NCBI RefSeq assembly: GCF_019802125.1 | Contig: NZ_JAHVHT010000001.1 | Span: forward strand, 372,001-436,000 | Source: Tateyamaria omphalii | GTDB taxonomy: Bacteria; Pseudomonadota; Alphaproteobacteria; Rhodobacterales; Rhodobacteraceae | DNA length: 64,000 nucleotides | Direction: 5' to 3' | Part shown: piece after piece, positions 1 through 7,683 of the stretch | Layout of the letters: the number at the start of each line of letters is the position of its first letter | Position numbering within the stretch: position 1 is the stretch's first letter | Position numbers and translations under genes: made by a program | The notes under the pieces: generated by a model | Told to the model about the DNA's origin: nothing | The model's database searches: none | The model's input: only the letters and a program-made list of their open reading frames with translations

Positions 1-194
1 CCGTCCGTGCTGCGGCCAACTTTGCCATCATGCTCGGCACCGACAACGTGATGCAGTGGTGGTTCCTGGGCACCGTGCCCATCGCATTTATTCTGCTGAC
101 CGCTCGCGTGTTCGAAAACCTCGTGAAAGACATCAACAAATACCGCAATGGCAACGAGATGATCGAAGCCGCTGTGATCGGAGGTGACGCATGA
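1..194 (+). CDS. TRAP transporter small permease (DctQ-type), 3' end only
   Basis: The reading frame is open from base 3 to the TGA at 192-194 and enters from outside the window. The visible part has a hydrophobic helix (around FLGTVPIAFILLTARVF) followed by a charged cytoplasmic tail ending in IGGDA, as expected for the last helix of a DctQ/YiaM-type subunit. Its stop overlaps the start of the large permease (ATGA), the usual coupling of small and large TRAP membrane subunits. The small subunit partners the large one in sodium- or proton-driven uptake of organic acids delivered by a periplasmic binding protein, which must lie outside the window. The call leans on context because only about 63 residues are visible. 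Confidence 0.75.
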   Translation, partial: VRAAANFAIMLGTDNVMQWWFLGTVPIAFILLTARVFENLVKDINKYRNGNEMIEAAVIGGDA

Positions 195-1549
195 GCGATC
201 CAACCCTCATCACGCTGATTTCCATCGGCGTTACCCTGTTCTTCATGATGGGCGTGCCGGTGTTCCTGGTCATCGCCTACTGGGTCATCGGCATGTCCTA
301 CGTTCTGGACCTGCAACTGCTGAACATGGGCGCAGCCCTGCAGGACGTGTTTACGGACGGCTTTGCGCTTCTGGCCATGCCGCTCTTCATCCTGACAGGT
401 GACTTGATCAACCGCTCGGGCATCGCCCGGCGACTGTCGGACTTTGCCTATGCCTGCCTCGGCTGGATCAGGGGCGGCCTCGCCATGGCCTCGCTGGGTG
501 CTTGCGGCCTCTTCGCCGCGATCTCCGGCTCGAACTCGGCCACGACGGCCACCATCGGTTCGATGCTGCACCCCGAAATGGTCAAGGGCGGCTATGACGA
601 ACGCTTCTCTGCCGCGACAGCGGCTGCGGGCGGCACCGTCGGCATCATCATCCCGCCGTCGATCATCTTCATCGTCTACGGCTTCCTGATGAACCTGCCC
701 ATCTCGGACCTGTTCGTTGCCGGTATCATCCCCGGCTCGCTCATGGTTCTGGGCATGATGCTCGCCTGCTTCATCATCTGCTGGCGCAACGGCTGGGGCT
801 ACCTGATTGCCCTGTCGCCCTTCCGGGTGTTCAAAACCGGTCTCGGCGCCTGGCTCGGCTTCTTCGCCATCGGCCTTGTGCTCTGGGGCATCTACACCGG
901 CAAGTTCTCTCCCACCGAAGCGGCGGGCGTGACCGTGGGCTTCGGCATCATCGCGGGCCTCGTGAGCTGGGTGATCTCCAAGACACTCAACATGGACCAG
1001 AGCAAGGATTGGTCGGAAAAATCCGCCGTCTCAATGCTGGTGGTCGAAGGGTTCACCATCCCGCAGATACCCGGCATCGTCATGCGCTCGGCCCAGATCA
1101 CGGGCATCCTCGCGCCGCTGATCGCCATCTCGGTTGTGATGCAGCAGATCCTGTCGCTTCTGGGCGCGCAGGAGGTGATCGGCAACTTCGTGACGTCGAT
1201 GGGCGGGTTCTACCCGGTCCTGTTCACGGCCATGGCCATCGTGTTCATCTTCGGCATGGTTCTGGAATCACTGCCTGTGACGATCATCCTCGCCCCGATC
1301 CTTGCGCCGATTGCGGCCAATATCGGCGTCGATCCGATCCACTTTGCCGTGATCTTTCTCGTGGGGGCCTCCATCGGCTTCATCACTCCGCCTTACGGCC
1401 TGAACCTATACGTTGCGTCAGGCGTGACAGGCGTTCCCTACTTCAAGCTCTTGCGCTATACGGTGCCCTATCTGTTTGCTCTGATTTCAGTGTGGATCCT
1501 GGTGTCGCTGGTCCCTGACCTAGCCCTGATCCTGCTGCCGGAAAGATAA
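191..1549 (+). CDS. TRAP transporter large permease (DctM family)
   Basis: A 452-residue polytopic inner-membrane protein of the normal DctM length. The conserved loop around SGSNSATTATIGSMLHPEM (about residues 112-131) and the C-terminal helical part with GFITPPYGLNLYV are typical of the family. It forms the translocation channel of a TRAP uptake system. GGAGG at 180-184 lies six bases before the ATG, and the start overlaps the stop of the small permease. The substrate cannot be read from the sequence. The neighbouring dehydrogenases and the IclR and GntR regulators suggest a hydroxy or sugar acid, which is an inference from context. Confidence 0.93.
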   Translation: MSDPTLITLISIGVTLFFMMGVPVFLVIAYWVIGMSYVLDLQLLNMGAALQDVFTDGFALLAMPLFILTGDLINRSGIARRLSDFAYACLGWIRGGLAMASLGACGLFAAISGSNSATTATIGSMLHPEMVKGGYDERFSAATAAAGGTVGIIIPPSIIFIVYGFLMNLPISDLFVAGIIPGSLMVLGMMLACFIICWRNGWGYLIALSPFRVFKTGLGAWLGFFAIGLVLWGIYTGKFSPTEAAGVTVGFGIIAGLVSWVISKTLNMDQSKDWSEKSAVSMLVVEGFTIPQIPGIVMRSAQITGILAPLIAISVVMQQILSLLGAQEVIGNFVTSMGGFYPVLFTAMAIVFIFGMVLESLPVTIILAPILAPIAANIGVDPIHFAVIFLVGASIGFITPPYGLNLYVASGVTGVPYFKLLRYTVPYLFALISVWILVSLVPDLALILLPER

Positions 1550-1561
1550 ACCGTACGCGCC

Positions 1562-2341
1562 ATGCCCGACGATCACCGCCCCCGCAAGGAAAGCCAAATC
1601 CCCACCAATCTGCGTCTGCTGATGGTGATGGAGGAGGTCGCCAAGCGCGGGGTGGCCGTCAAACCGACAGACCTGATCGATGCATTGGGTCTGCCGAAAC
1701 CCACCGTCCACCGTCTGCTACAGACGGCCGAGGCCGAGGGGTTCCTGCAACGCGACCTCGACGGTCGCAGCTACGGCCCCGGGCCCCGTCTGCGGGCCCT
1801 GGCCATCAGCACAGTGTCATCCGAGCATCTGCGCACCGCGCGCCTCACGATCCTGCGCAGCGTGGCCGAAGAGGTGGGCGAGACGTGCAACCTCGCCACT
1901 GCCGACCGCGAGGGGATGACCTATCTCGACCGTGTCGAAACCCAATGGCCGCTGCGCATCCAACTGCCCATCGGCAGCCAAGTCCCGTTCCACTGCACAG
2001 CATCGGGCAAGATGTACCTCTCGACCCTGCGCCCGCACATTCTGCGCACCGTCCTGACCGCCCGCCCGCTCGAGGCGCATACCGAGGGCACACTCACAGA
2101 CATCGACGCCATCAAGGCCGAGCTGGAAACGACCCGCATGCGGGGCTATTCCACCGATAATGAAGAGTTCATGCCGGGCATGGCTGCCGTCGCCGTTCCC
2201 ATCTGGGACGGGCAGGGCAAGCTGCTCGCAACGCTATCGGCCCACGCGCCCATCCAACGCCGCAGCCTCGTGGACCTGATCGACTTCCTGCCGGCCCTCC
2301 GGCGCGGGTCCGAAGAACTGACCAAGCTCCACACCTCCTAG
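1562..2341 (+). CDS. IclR-family transcriptional regulator
   Basis: A 259-residue protein. It has an N-terminal winged helix (about residues 15-75, with PTDLIDALGLPKPTVHRLL as recognition region) and a C-terminal effector domain (about 85-255) containing the family-typical CNLAT, HCTASGKMYLS and DNEEFMPGMAAVAVPI stretches. IclR proteins bind small aromatic or organic acids and repress or activate adjacent catabolic genes. The gene starts 12 bases after the TRAP permease stop on the same strand, so it may be cotranscribed with the transporter and control its uptake genes. Its 3' end overlaps the convergent GntR gene by four bases. No strong ribosome binding site is seen close to the ATG. Confidence 0.92.
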   Translation: MPDDHRPRKESQIPTNLRLLMVMEEVAKRGVAVKPTDLIDALGLPKPTVHRLLQTAEAEGFLQRDLDGRSYGPGPRLRALAISTVSSEHLRTARLTILRSVAEEVGETCNLATADREGMTYLDRVETQWPLRIQLPIGSQVPFHCTASGKMYLSTLRPHILRTVLTARPLEAHTEGTLTDIDAIKAELETTRMRGYSTDNEEFMPGMAAVAVPIWDGQGKLLATLSAHAPIQRRSLVDLIDFLPALRRGSEELTKLHTS

Positions 2342-3003
2342 AGCCCATGAAACTGGTGCTTCTCCAAAAGCGCCACCAACATATCCCGCGCCGCCTGCCG
2401 ATGCGCGTGGTGCGTGTCATGCGCCGTCTTCGCATCCCCCCGCGCGATGGCCTGATAGACCACCCGATGATCCTCGTTCGACTGTTTCGGCTTGGGCCGC
2501 ATGAATAGCGTTGTCGCCCGCGCCCGCCGCACCTGATCGCGCATCACCGACACCACCATGCTCAGCCGCGCATTGCGCCCCAGCCGCACCAACTCGCGAT
2601 GAAACCGGTCATCCGCCTCGGCCCAGGCGCGCAGATCATCGCGCGCAAGCGCCCCATCCATATCCCGAATGGCCGTCGCCAGATTGGCCAAATCCGCCTT
2701 CGAATACTGCGCCTCCGCCGCCCGTGCGGCTGCCAGGCTCTCCAATTCCGTCAGGATGTCGTAAATCTCCGCCATATCCGCCGCCGACACAGGGGTGATC
2801 CGAATACCCCGGCGCGGGCGCATCTCGACCAGCCCCTGCGCCTGCAACATCAACGCCGCCTCGCGCACCGGCGTGCGCGACATGCCCAGCTTCTCGGCCA
2901 ACTCCGTCTCAAGATGATCGGACCCCGGCGGCAACTCTCCGGCAAAGATCATCTGGCGCAGCGCCGACACGGCCCGTTCCACATTGCTCATGGCCCCCAT
3001 CAC
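2338..3003 (-). CDS. GntR-family regulator, FCD (FadR) subfamily
   Basis: A 221-residue protein with an N-terminal winged helix (about residues 8-75; MSRTPVREAALMLQAQGLVE is the recognition motif) and an FCD effector domain (about 80-215). In the FCD domain, DDRFHRELVRLGRN and HHAHRQAARDM supply candidate Asp/His ligands for a metal-bound carboxylate. It is the last gene of a three-gene leftward operon; its start overlaps the stop of the oxidoreductase by four bases. It probably represses this operon and the divergent monooxygenase/hydrolase pair through the TGTATACA site near 5150. The pairing of site and protein is inferred from family habit and position. Confidence 0.92.
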   Translation of the reverse strand: MMGAMSNVERAVSALRQMIFAGELPPGSDHLETELAEKLGMSRTPVREAALMLQAQGLVEMRPRRGIRITPVSAADMAEIYDILTELESLAAARAAEAQYSKADLANLATAIRDMDGALARDDLRAWAEADDRFHRELVRLGRNARLSMVVSVMRDQVRRARATTLFMRPKPKQSNEDHRVVYQAIARGDAKTAHDTHHAHRQAARDMLVALLEKHQFHGL

Positions 3004-4013
3004 GCCTCCTCCAGCACGATCTTCCGTCCCGCGTCAGCCGAGGCATAGATCGCATCCTTCACCGCAATCACCCGCAGATAGTCCCGCGCCTCATTCTCCA
3101 ACGCCGTGCCATCCACCATCGCGCGGATCACATGCGATTGCAGCGCATGCACGCAATCCCCGCCAAACCCGTCCCACGTATCGGGACCAAGCACCGTCTC
3201 AACCACATCCGAACCAAACCCGCGCCGCGTCACCGACCCATCCCCATGCAAGGACAACTCCCCGCGCGTCCCCTCGATCAACGCCTCACCCATCGTCCGG
3301 CGCAGATTGTCCGCCACATGATCCAGATGCCGGTTCCCGTCAAAGAGCGCCCGCACCGGCCCATGATCAAAGATCACATGCCCCGCATCCTCCCCCGCAA
3401 TCACAGGGTTGATCCGGCGCAAATCAGCATAAACAGCCTCCGCGGGCCCAAACAGATAGGCAAAGGTATCCACCCAATGCACCGCCGTCTCATGCACGAG
3501 AAAGCGGGGCATCTTCTGAAAATAGGGCTGCCGGTCCAGATAGGCCTCCGGCCCCTGACCATCGCCGGGGCGCAAACGAAAGGTCGCGTTCAGCACCTCG
3601 CCAATCGCCCCGGCCTCCAGTTCCGCCTTGATGGCGCGATACCACGGCTGAAACCGAAAATTCTCATGCACCACCAACCGCGCCCCGGCGGCGTACGCCT
3701 CGGCGACAATCCCGCGCGCTTCCTTCAGATCCATGCAAAACGGCTTCTGACAAATGATCCACTTCACGCCCGCCGTCAGTGCAGCCCGGATGGTCGCCGC
3801 ATGGGCGGGCGGCGGCAGGATCACATCCAGCAGATCAGGCGCGGCTTCGGTGAGCATCGCCCCCAGATCGTCAAAGGCAGGCGCACCCGTCGCCGCCGCC
3901 TTCTCGCGATCCAGATCGCAGGCCCCAACAACCTCAACGCCCTCCATCCGCGCCCAACTGCCATAGTGAAACTGGCTGAAATAGCCTGCCCCGACGCAGG
4001 CAACCCGTATCAT
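3000..4013 (-). CDS. Gfo/Idh/MocA-family NAD(P)-dependent oxidoreductase
   Basis: A 337-residue protein. The N-terminal Rossmann fold starts with VACVGAGYFSQFH. The usual EKP motif appears as QKPF at about residue 110, keeping the catalytic lysine but not the glutamate. A C-terminal alpha/beta substrate domain follows. Members oxidise or reduce sugars, inositols and related polyols or acids in the cytoplasm. The gene overlaps by four bases both the upstream dehydrogenase and the downstream GntR gene, so the three are translationally coupled. The substrate is unknown; with the TRAP transporter and the beta-decarboxylating-type dehydrogenase it probably acts on a sugar acid or hydroxy acid. Confidence 0.9.
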   Translation of the reverse strand: MIRVACVGAGYFSQFHYGSWARMEGVEVVGACDLDREKAAATGAPAFDDLGAMLTEAAPDLLDVILPPPAHAATIRAALTAGVKWIICQKPFCMDLKEARGIVAEAYAAGARLVVHENFRFQPWYRAIKAELEAGAIGEVLNATFRLRPGDGQGPEAYLDRQPYFQKMPRFLVHETAVHWVDTFAYLFGPAEAVYADLRRINPVIAGEDAGHVIFDHGPVRALFDGNRHLDHVADNLRRTMGEALIEGTRGELSLHGDGSVTRRGFGSDVVETVLGPDTWDGFGGDCVHALQSHVIRAMVDGTALENEARDYLRVIAVKDAIYASADAGRKIVLEEA

Positions 4014-5086
4014 GCCAGCGCCTCCTGAATGGCGGCCACTACCTGCGCCGTGTCTGCCGAGCCGCCCAAGTCTCTGGTCAGCATATGCCCCTCGGACACC
4101 ACGGAATCCACCGCATCGCGCAACCGCTTTGCATCGGCGGCCATGACAGGCACGTCATGCCGCCCGGCCAGCCACTCCAGCATCATCGCGCCAGACAGGA
4201 TCATCGCCATCGGGTTCGCAACACCTTGGCCCGCAATATCCGGGGCCGACCCATGGCAAGGCTGAAACACGGCATGATCGGTCCCGATGTCCGCCGAAGG
4301 TGCAAGGCCCAAGCCCCCCATCAATCCGGCCCCCAGATCAGACAAGATGTCACCAAACATGTTCTCCGTGACCATCACGTCGAACGACCAGGGCCGCTCG
4401 ACCATCCACAAGGCGGTCGCATCGACATAAGCATGATCCGCCTCGATCTCCGGATGCTTCGCAGCCTCCGCATCGAACATCTCACGAAAGAACGCGAAAG
4501 CGCGGAACACATTGGCCTTGTCCACGCAGGTCACCTTGCCCGGACCCTGACCCGACGCCTTGCGCGCCTGCGCCATGTCAAAGGCAAAGCGGAACAACGG
4601 TTCAGAAATCTCCCGCGTGATCCGCAAGGTCTCGCGCGCCTCATCCGCCTCAACCTCCCCGCAGCCTTGGGTGTAAAACAGCCCCTCCGTGCTCTCCCGG
4701 ATCAGCACGAAATCCACCGGCTTGTCCGTGGCCAGCGGCGTCGGCTGACCGGGCCGGATCGTAACGGGCCGCACCCCGGCAAACAGCGTCAACGCCTTGC
4801 GCAACTCAATCTGTGGCGCAATCTCGGTCCCGTCCTCATAGCGGATGCTGGGCAGACCCATCGCCGACAGCAGGATCGCGTCCGCCGCACGCGCACCGTC
4901 CATCGACGCCGCGGGCAGGCTCTCACCGGTCTTGGCATAATGCGCAGCCCCGGCAGGCAGGTGGTTCCAGTTCAGCGCATAGCCTGAGCCGGATGCCAAC
5001 TCATCCAGCAGTTTCACGGTCGGCGCCATGATCTCCGGCCCGATCCCATCCCCCTCGAACACGGCGATATCAAAGGTTTTGGTCAT
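4010..5086 (-). CDS. Isocitrate/isopropylmalate dehydrogenase family enzyme (tartrate dehydrogenase-like)
   Basis: A 358-residue NAD-dependent beta-decarboxylating-type dehydrogenase. It shows the N-terminal GDGIGPEIM motif, the substrate loop ESTEGLFY, the lysine region VDKANVFRAF and the cofactor signature HGSAPDIAGQGVANP. The length matches LeuB and tartrate dehydrogenases. The ATG at 5086 was chosen because AAAGGGA precedes it at good spacing and the protein then begins MTKTFDIAVFEGDGIGP; the open frame runs further upstream without family similarity. It is the first gene of the leftward operon with the oxidoreductase and GntR regulator. A role in tartrate, malate-like or other hydroxy-acid catabolism fits better than leucine synthesis, since no other leu genes are near. 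Confidence 0.87.
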   Translation of the reverse strand: MTKTFDIAVFEGDGIGPEIMAPTVKLLDELASGSGYALNWNHLPAGAAHYAKTGESLPAASMDGARAADAILLSAMGLPSIRYEDGTEIAPQIELRKALTLFAGVRPVTIRPGQPTPLATDKPVDFVLIRESTEGLFYTQGCGEVEADEARETLRITREISEPLFRFAFDMAQARKASGQGPGKVTCVDKANVFRAFAFFREMFDAEAAKHPEIEADHAYVDATALWMVERPWSFDVMVTENMFGDILSDLGAGLMGGLGLAPSADIGTDHAVFQPCHGSAPDIAGQGVANPMAMILSGAMMLEWLAGRHDVPVMAADAKRLRDAVDSVVSEGHMLTRDLGGSADTAQVVAAIQEALA

Positions 5087-5136
5087 GGCACGGGTCCCTT
5101 TCGGCATAGTCTGATGAAAAGCGACTCGCTTCTCGT

Positions 5137-5162
5137 ATGCATCTGTGTATACATTAACGCAT
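5137..5162. promoter_or_regulatory. Candidate GntR operator in divergent promoter
   Basis: The perfect palindrome TGTATACA at 5146-5153 lies between the leftward dehydrogenase operon and the rightward monooxygenase/hydrolase pair. A second symmetric pair, ATGC at 5137-5140 and GCAT at 5159-5162, shares the same centre, giving an imperfect 26-base dyad. TGTATACA-like cores are common for FadR-type GntR regulators, and such a regulator is encoded in the leftward operon. Confidence 0.6.
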
Positions 5163-5218
5163 GATTTATCAAATACTCTTCCGCATCCATTGCGCAAGGC
5201 CACCAGAAGGACCCCCTC

Positions 5219-5512
5219 ATGCCCTACGCCGTCACCGTGATCTTCGACCTCAAACCGGGCACGCAGGCGGCCTTCATGCCGCTGATCCTGAACAACGCCC
5301 GCTGTTCGGCGCGGGATGAGCCGGGATGCCAACAGTTCGATGTCTGCACGGACCCCAGCCAGCCCGACACCGTCTTCCTCTACGAACTCTACGACGATCT
5401 GGCGGCGTTCGAGGCGCACCAGCAGATGCCGCACTACCTCGAAACCGGACCCAAAATCAGTGACATGATCGCAAACAAGACGCTGAAAACATACGAAAAG
5501 GTCGACAGATGA
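5219..5512 (+). CDS. Small ABM-fold monooxygenase (antibiotic biosynthesis monooxygenase / YgiN-like)
   Basis: A 97-residue dimeric alpha/beta-barrel type protein. FDLKPGTQAAFMPLILNNA and the conserved DEPGCQQFDV and FLYELYDDLAAFEAHQQ stretches are typical of the ABM domain. Members act as cofactor-free quinol monooxygenases or as heme-degrading or isomerase-like enzymes, and the exact reaction cannot be predicted. The stop overlaps the start of the downstream hydrolase by four bases (5509-5512), so the two are coupled. The promoter is shared with the leftward dehydrogenase operon, suggesting these genes serve the same degradation pathway. Confidence 0.88.
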   Translation: MPYAVTVIFDLKPGTQAAFMPLILNNARCSARDEPGCQQFDVCTDPSQPDTVFLYELYDDLAAFEAHQQMPHYLETGPKISDMIANKTLKTYEKVDR

Positions 5513-6303
5513 CCTACGAGGTCTACGCCATCAAATATGCCGAACAGACGGCGCGGGTGCGTGGCGACAACTACATGTTCGACGACAATCACGACACGCC
5601 GGACCCGATCGACTTCTACATGTGGCTCATCCGGGGCGAGGGGCGGGTGATCCTCGTCGACACTGGCTTTGACGCCGCCGAAGGGCAGGCGCGCGGCCGC
5701 CCCATCCGCCTTGATCCGGGCGAGGCGCTGAAGCCCTTCGGCCTGCAACCCGATGACGTGACCGAGATCATTGTCACCCACCTCCACTTCGATCACGCAG
5801 GCGGTTTGCACCTCTTCCCCAACGCGCAACTGCACCTGCAAACGGCCGAGATGGCCTATGCCACCGGCCCCTGCATGTGCCACGACGCGCTGCGCTTTCC
5901 CTTCACCGTGGGCCACGTGGTTGAGGCGGTGCAGCGGCTTTATTCCGGCAAGGTCATCTTCCACGATGGCGACAGCGAGATTGCGGACGGCATCACTGTC
6001 CACCGGGTCGGCGGGCATACAAAGGGGATGCAGGCGGTGCGGGTGCGCACGCAGGCGGGTTGGCTCGTGCTGGCCTCGGATGCTGCGCATTTCTACGGCA
6101 ATTTCCTGCAAGGCGTGCCGTTCCCAATCGTCGTCGACATGCAGGACATGCTGGACGGATTTGCCACGATCCAGAGGCTTGCGAGCGCACCCAAGCTGGT
6201 GGTGCCGGGCCATGATCCGCTGGTGCGCCAGCATTTCCCCGCGGGGATGGCCGAGCATGTCACGCGGCTGGACGTTGGGCCGCTGACCGACCCGACGCTG
6301 TAA
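5509..6303 (+). CDS. Metallo-beta-lactamase-fold hydrolase (lactonase-like)
   Basis: A 264-residue protein with the HxHxDH zinc motif in VTHLHFDHAGG (about residue 87). Further ligand candidates are VGGHTKGM, LASDAAHF and VVPGHDP, in the order expected for a dinuclear-zinc MBL hydrolase of the N-acyl-homoserine-lactonase type. The likely activity is hydrolysis of a lactone or ester in the cytoplasm. Given the sugar-acid-like dehydrogenases across the shared promoter, opening a lactone made by the Gfo/Idh enzyme is a reasonable inference. Quorum quenching is an alternative that context does not favour. It is translationally coupled to the ABM gene. Confidence 0.88.
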   Translation: MTYEVYAIKYAEQTARVRGDNYMFDDNHDTPDPIDFYMWLIRGEGRVILVDTGFDAAEGQARGRPIRLDPGEALKPFGLQPDDVTEIIVTHLHFDHAGGLHLFPNAQLHLQTAEMAYATGPCMCHDALRFPFTVGHVVEAVQRLYSGKVIFHDGDSEIADGITVHRVGGHTKGMQAVRVRTQAGWLVLASDAAHFYGNFLQGVPFPIVVDMQDMLDGFATIQRLASAPKLVVPGHDPLVRQHFPAGMAEHVTRLDVGPLTDPTL

Positions 6304-6459
6304 CAAAACCGCTCGGAAAACAGGCGAAAATGCGCAGATTGCCCCAGCGATTTGCGCGTTTTCTCACGTGATCGAGAGAACACCGTCGCAAAGTTGTTGC
6401 GCGGAACTGGCATCCTTACCTGTGGTCCAACATGGGTCCGCATGAGAGGGAACGCCATC

Positions 6460-7554
6460 ATGTCCGCCACAAATGGCCGCGCCAAACGGCACGAGAAGTC
6501 CATCAACCTCGCCCTGCAGGGCGGAGGGTCGCACGGGGCCTTCACCTGGGGCGTGCTGGACCGAATGTTCGAAGAGGACCGGCTGTGGATCGAAGCCATT
6601 AGCGGTACCTCTGCCGGAGCCATGAACGCGGTAGTCGCGACACAAGGCATGTATGACGCGGGCGCTGCCGGCGCGCGACAGGCGCTGGAGGATTTTTGGC
6701 GCGCGGTCAGCCGCGCGGGCCAGGGCAGCCCGATCAAGCGCACGCCGCTCGACATGATGCTGGGGTCGTGGTCGCTTGATGCTTCGCCCGGCTATCTGAT
6801 GATGGATATGATGAGCCGGATGGCGTCGCCCTACGATCTGAACCCGCTGGGGTTCAATCCGCTGCGCGACGTCGTGGACGATTTCATCGACTTCGACAAG
6901 GTCGCGAAATGCGATGATATGGGGCTCTATATCTCGGCGACGAATGTCGAGACGGGTCGTGCGCGCGTGTTCCACCGGCACGAGGTGACGCTGGATGTGG
7001 TCATGGCTTCGGCCTGCCTGCCCAGCATGTTCAAGGCTGTGGAGATTGACGGGGTGCCCTATTGGGATGGCGGGTTCATGGGGAACCCGGTGCTCTTTCC
7101 CTTCATCGACCACTCGCCCTCGTCTGACATCGTGATCGTGCAGATCAACCCGCTGAAGCGCCCCGGCACGCCGCGACGGGCGCGGGACATTCAGAACCGG
7201 GTGAACGAGATCACGTTCAACGCCTCGCTTCTGCGGGACTTGCGCACCATCGACCTGATCCACCGACTGATCGAGGAGGGCGCGTTGTCGGACGAGGACT
7301 ACCGGGTGATGAACATGCACATGATCGACGGATGTGATGACATGCTGGCGCTGGATGCCTCGTCCAAGCTGAATTCGGAATGGGCGTTTCTGATCCATCT
7401 GCGCGACATGGGGCGAGACCATGCGGACCGCTGGCTGCGCACGCATTTCGACAAGATCGAGAAAGAAAGCACCCTGGATCTGCGCGAGATGTTTGACGAC
7501 TTCGGCGCGCCGCACGGGGCCAACGTGGTCGAGCTGAAATCGTGGCGGGGATGA
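6460..7554 (+). CDS. Patatin-like phospholipase
   Basis: A 364-residue cytoplasmic or peripheral lipase. It carries the oxyanion motif GGGSHGAFTWG at about residues 20-30, the nucleophile elbow GTSAGAM at about 51-56 and the dyad aspartate in WDGGFMGNP. These are the patatin Ser-Asp catalytic elements, so it should hydrolyse acyl esters of phospholipids or related lipids. The ATG at 6460 is preceded by GAGAGGGA at 6444-6451; the frame is open further upstream, but that part has no patatin similarity. It stands alone between the hydrolase and a transporter gene. Confidence 0.9.
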   Translation: MSATNGRAKRHEKSINLALQGGGSHGAFTWGVLDRMFEEDRLWIEAISGTSAGAMNAVVATQGMYDAGAAGARQALEDFWRAVSRAGQGSPIKRTPLDMMLGSWSLDASPGYLMMDMMSRMASPYDLNPLGFNPLRDVVDDFIDFDKVAKCDDMGLYISATNVETGRARVFHRHEVTLDVVMASACLPSMFKAVEIDGVPYWDGGFMGNPVLFPFIDHSPSSDIVIVQINPLKRPGTPRRARDIQNRVNEITFNASLLRDLRTIDLIHRLIEEGALSDEDYRVMNMHMIDGCDDMLALDASSKLNSEWAFLIHLRDMGRDHADRWLRTHFDKIEKESTLDLREMFDDFGAPHGANVVELKSWRG

Positions 7555-7556
7555 TC

Positions 7557-7572
7557 TGTCCCCGCGGGGACA
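7557..7572. repeat. 16-base perfect palindrome, copy 1 of 3
   Basis: TGTCCCCGCGGGGACA lies immediately after the patatin-gene stop, in noncoding DNA. The same 16-mer recurs at 34863-34878 and 54729-54744. Copies 1 and 3 also share the four preceding bases GATC. No poly-T follows, so it is not a convincing terminator. Confidence 0.7.
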
Positions 7573-7683
7573 AACAAGTGAAATCTTGCGTTCTCAATGG
7601 CTTGCGGGGCGCGTTAACCACTATTTAACCGTGGTGGCAGGCCCGCTGTGCCGCCCCGTTTTGAGCAATTGGAAGGTCGCGTC

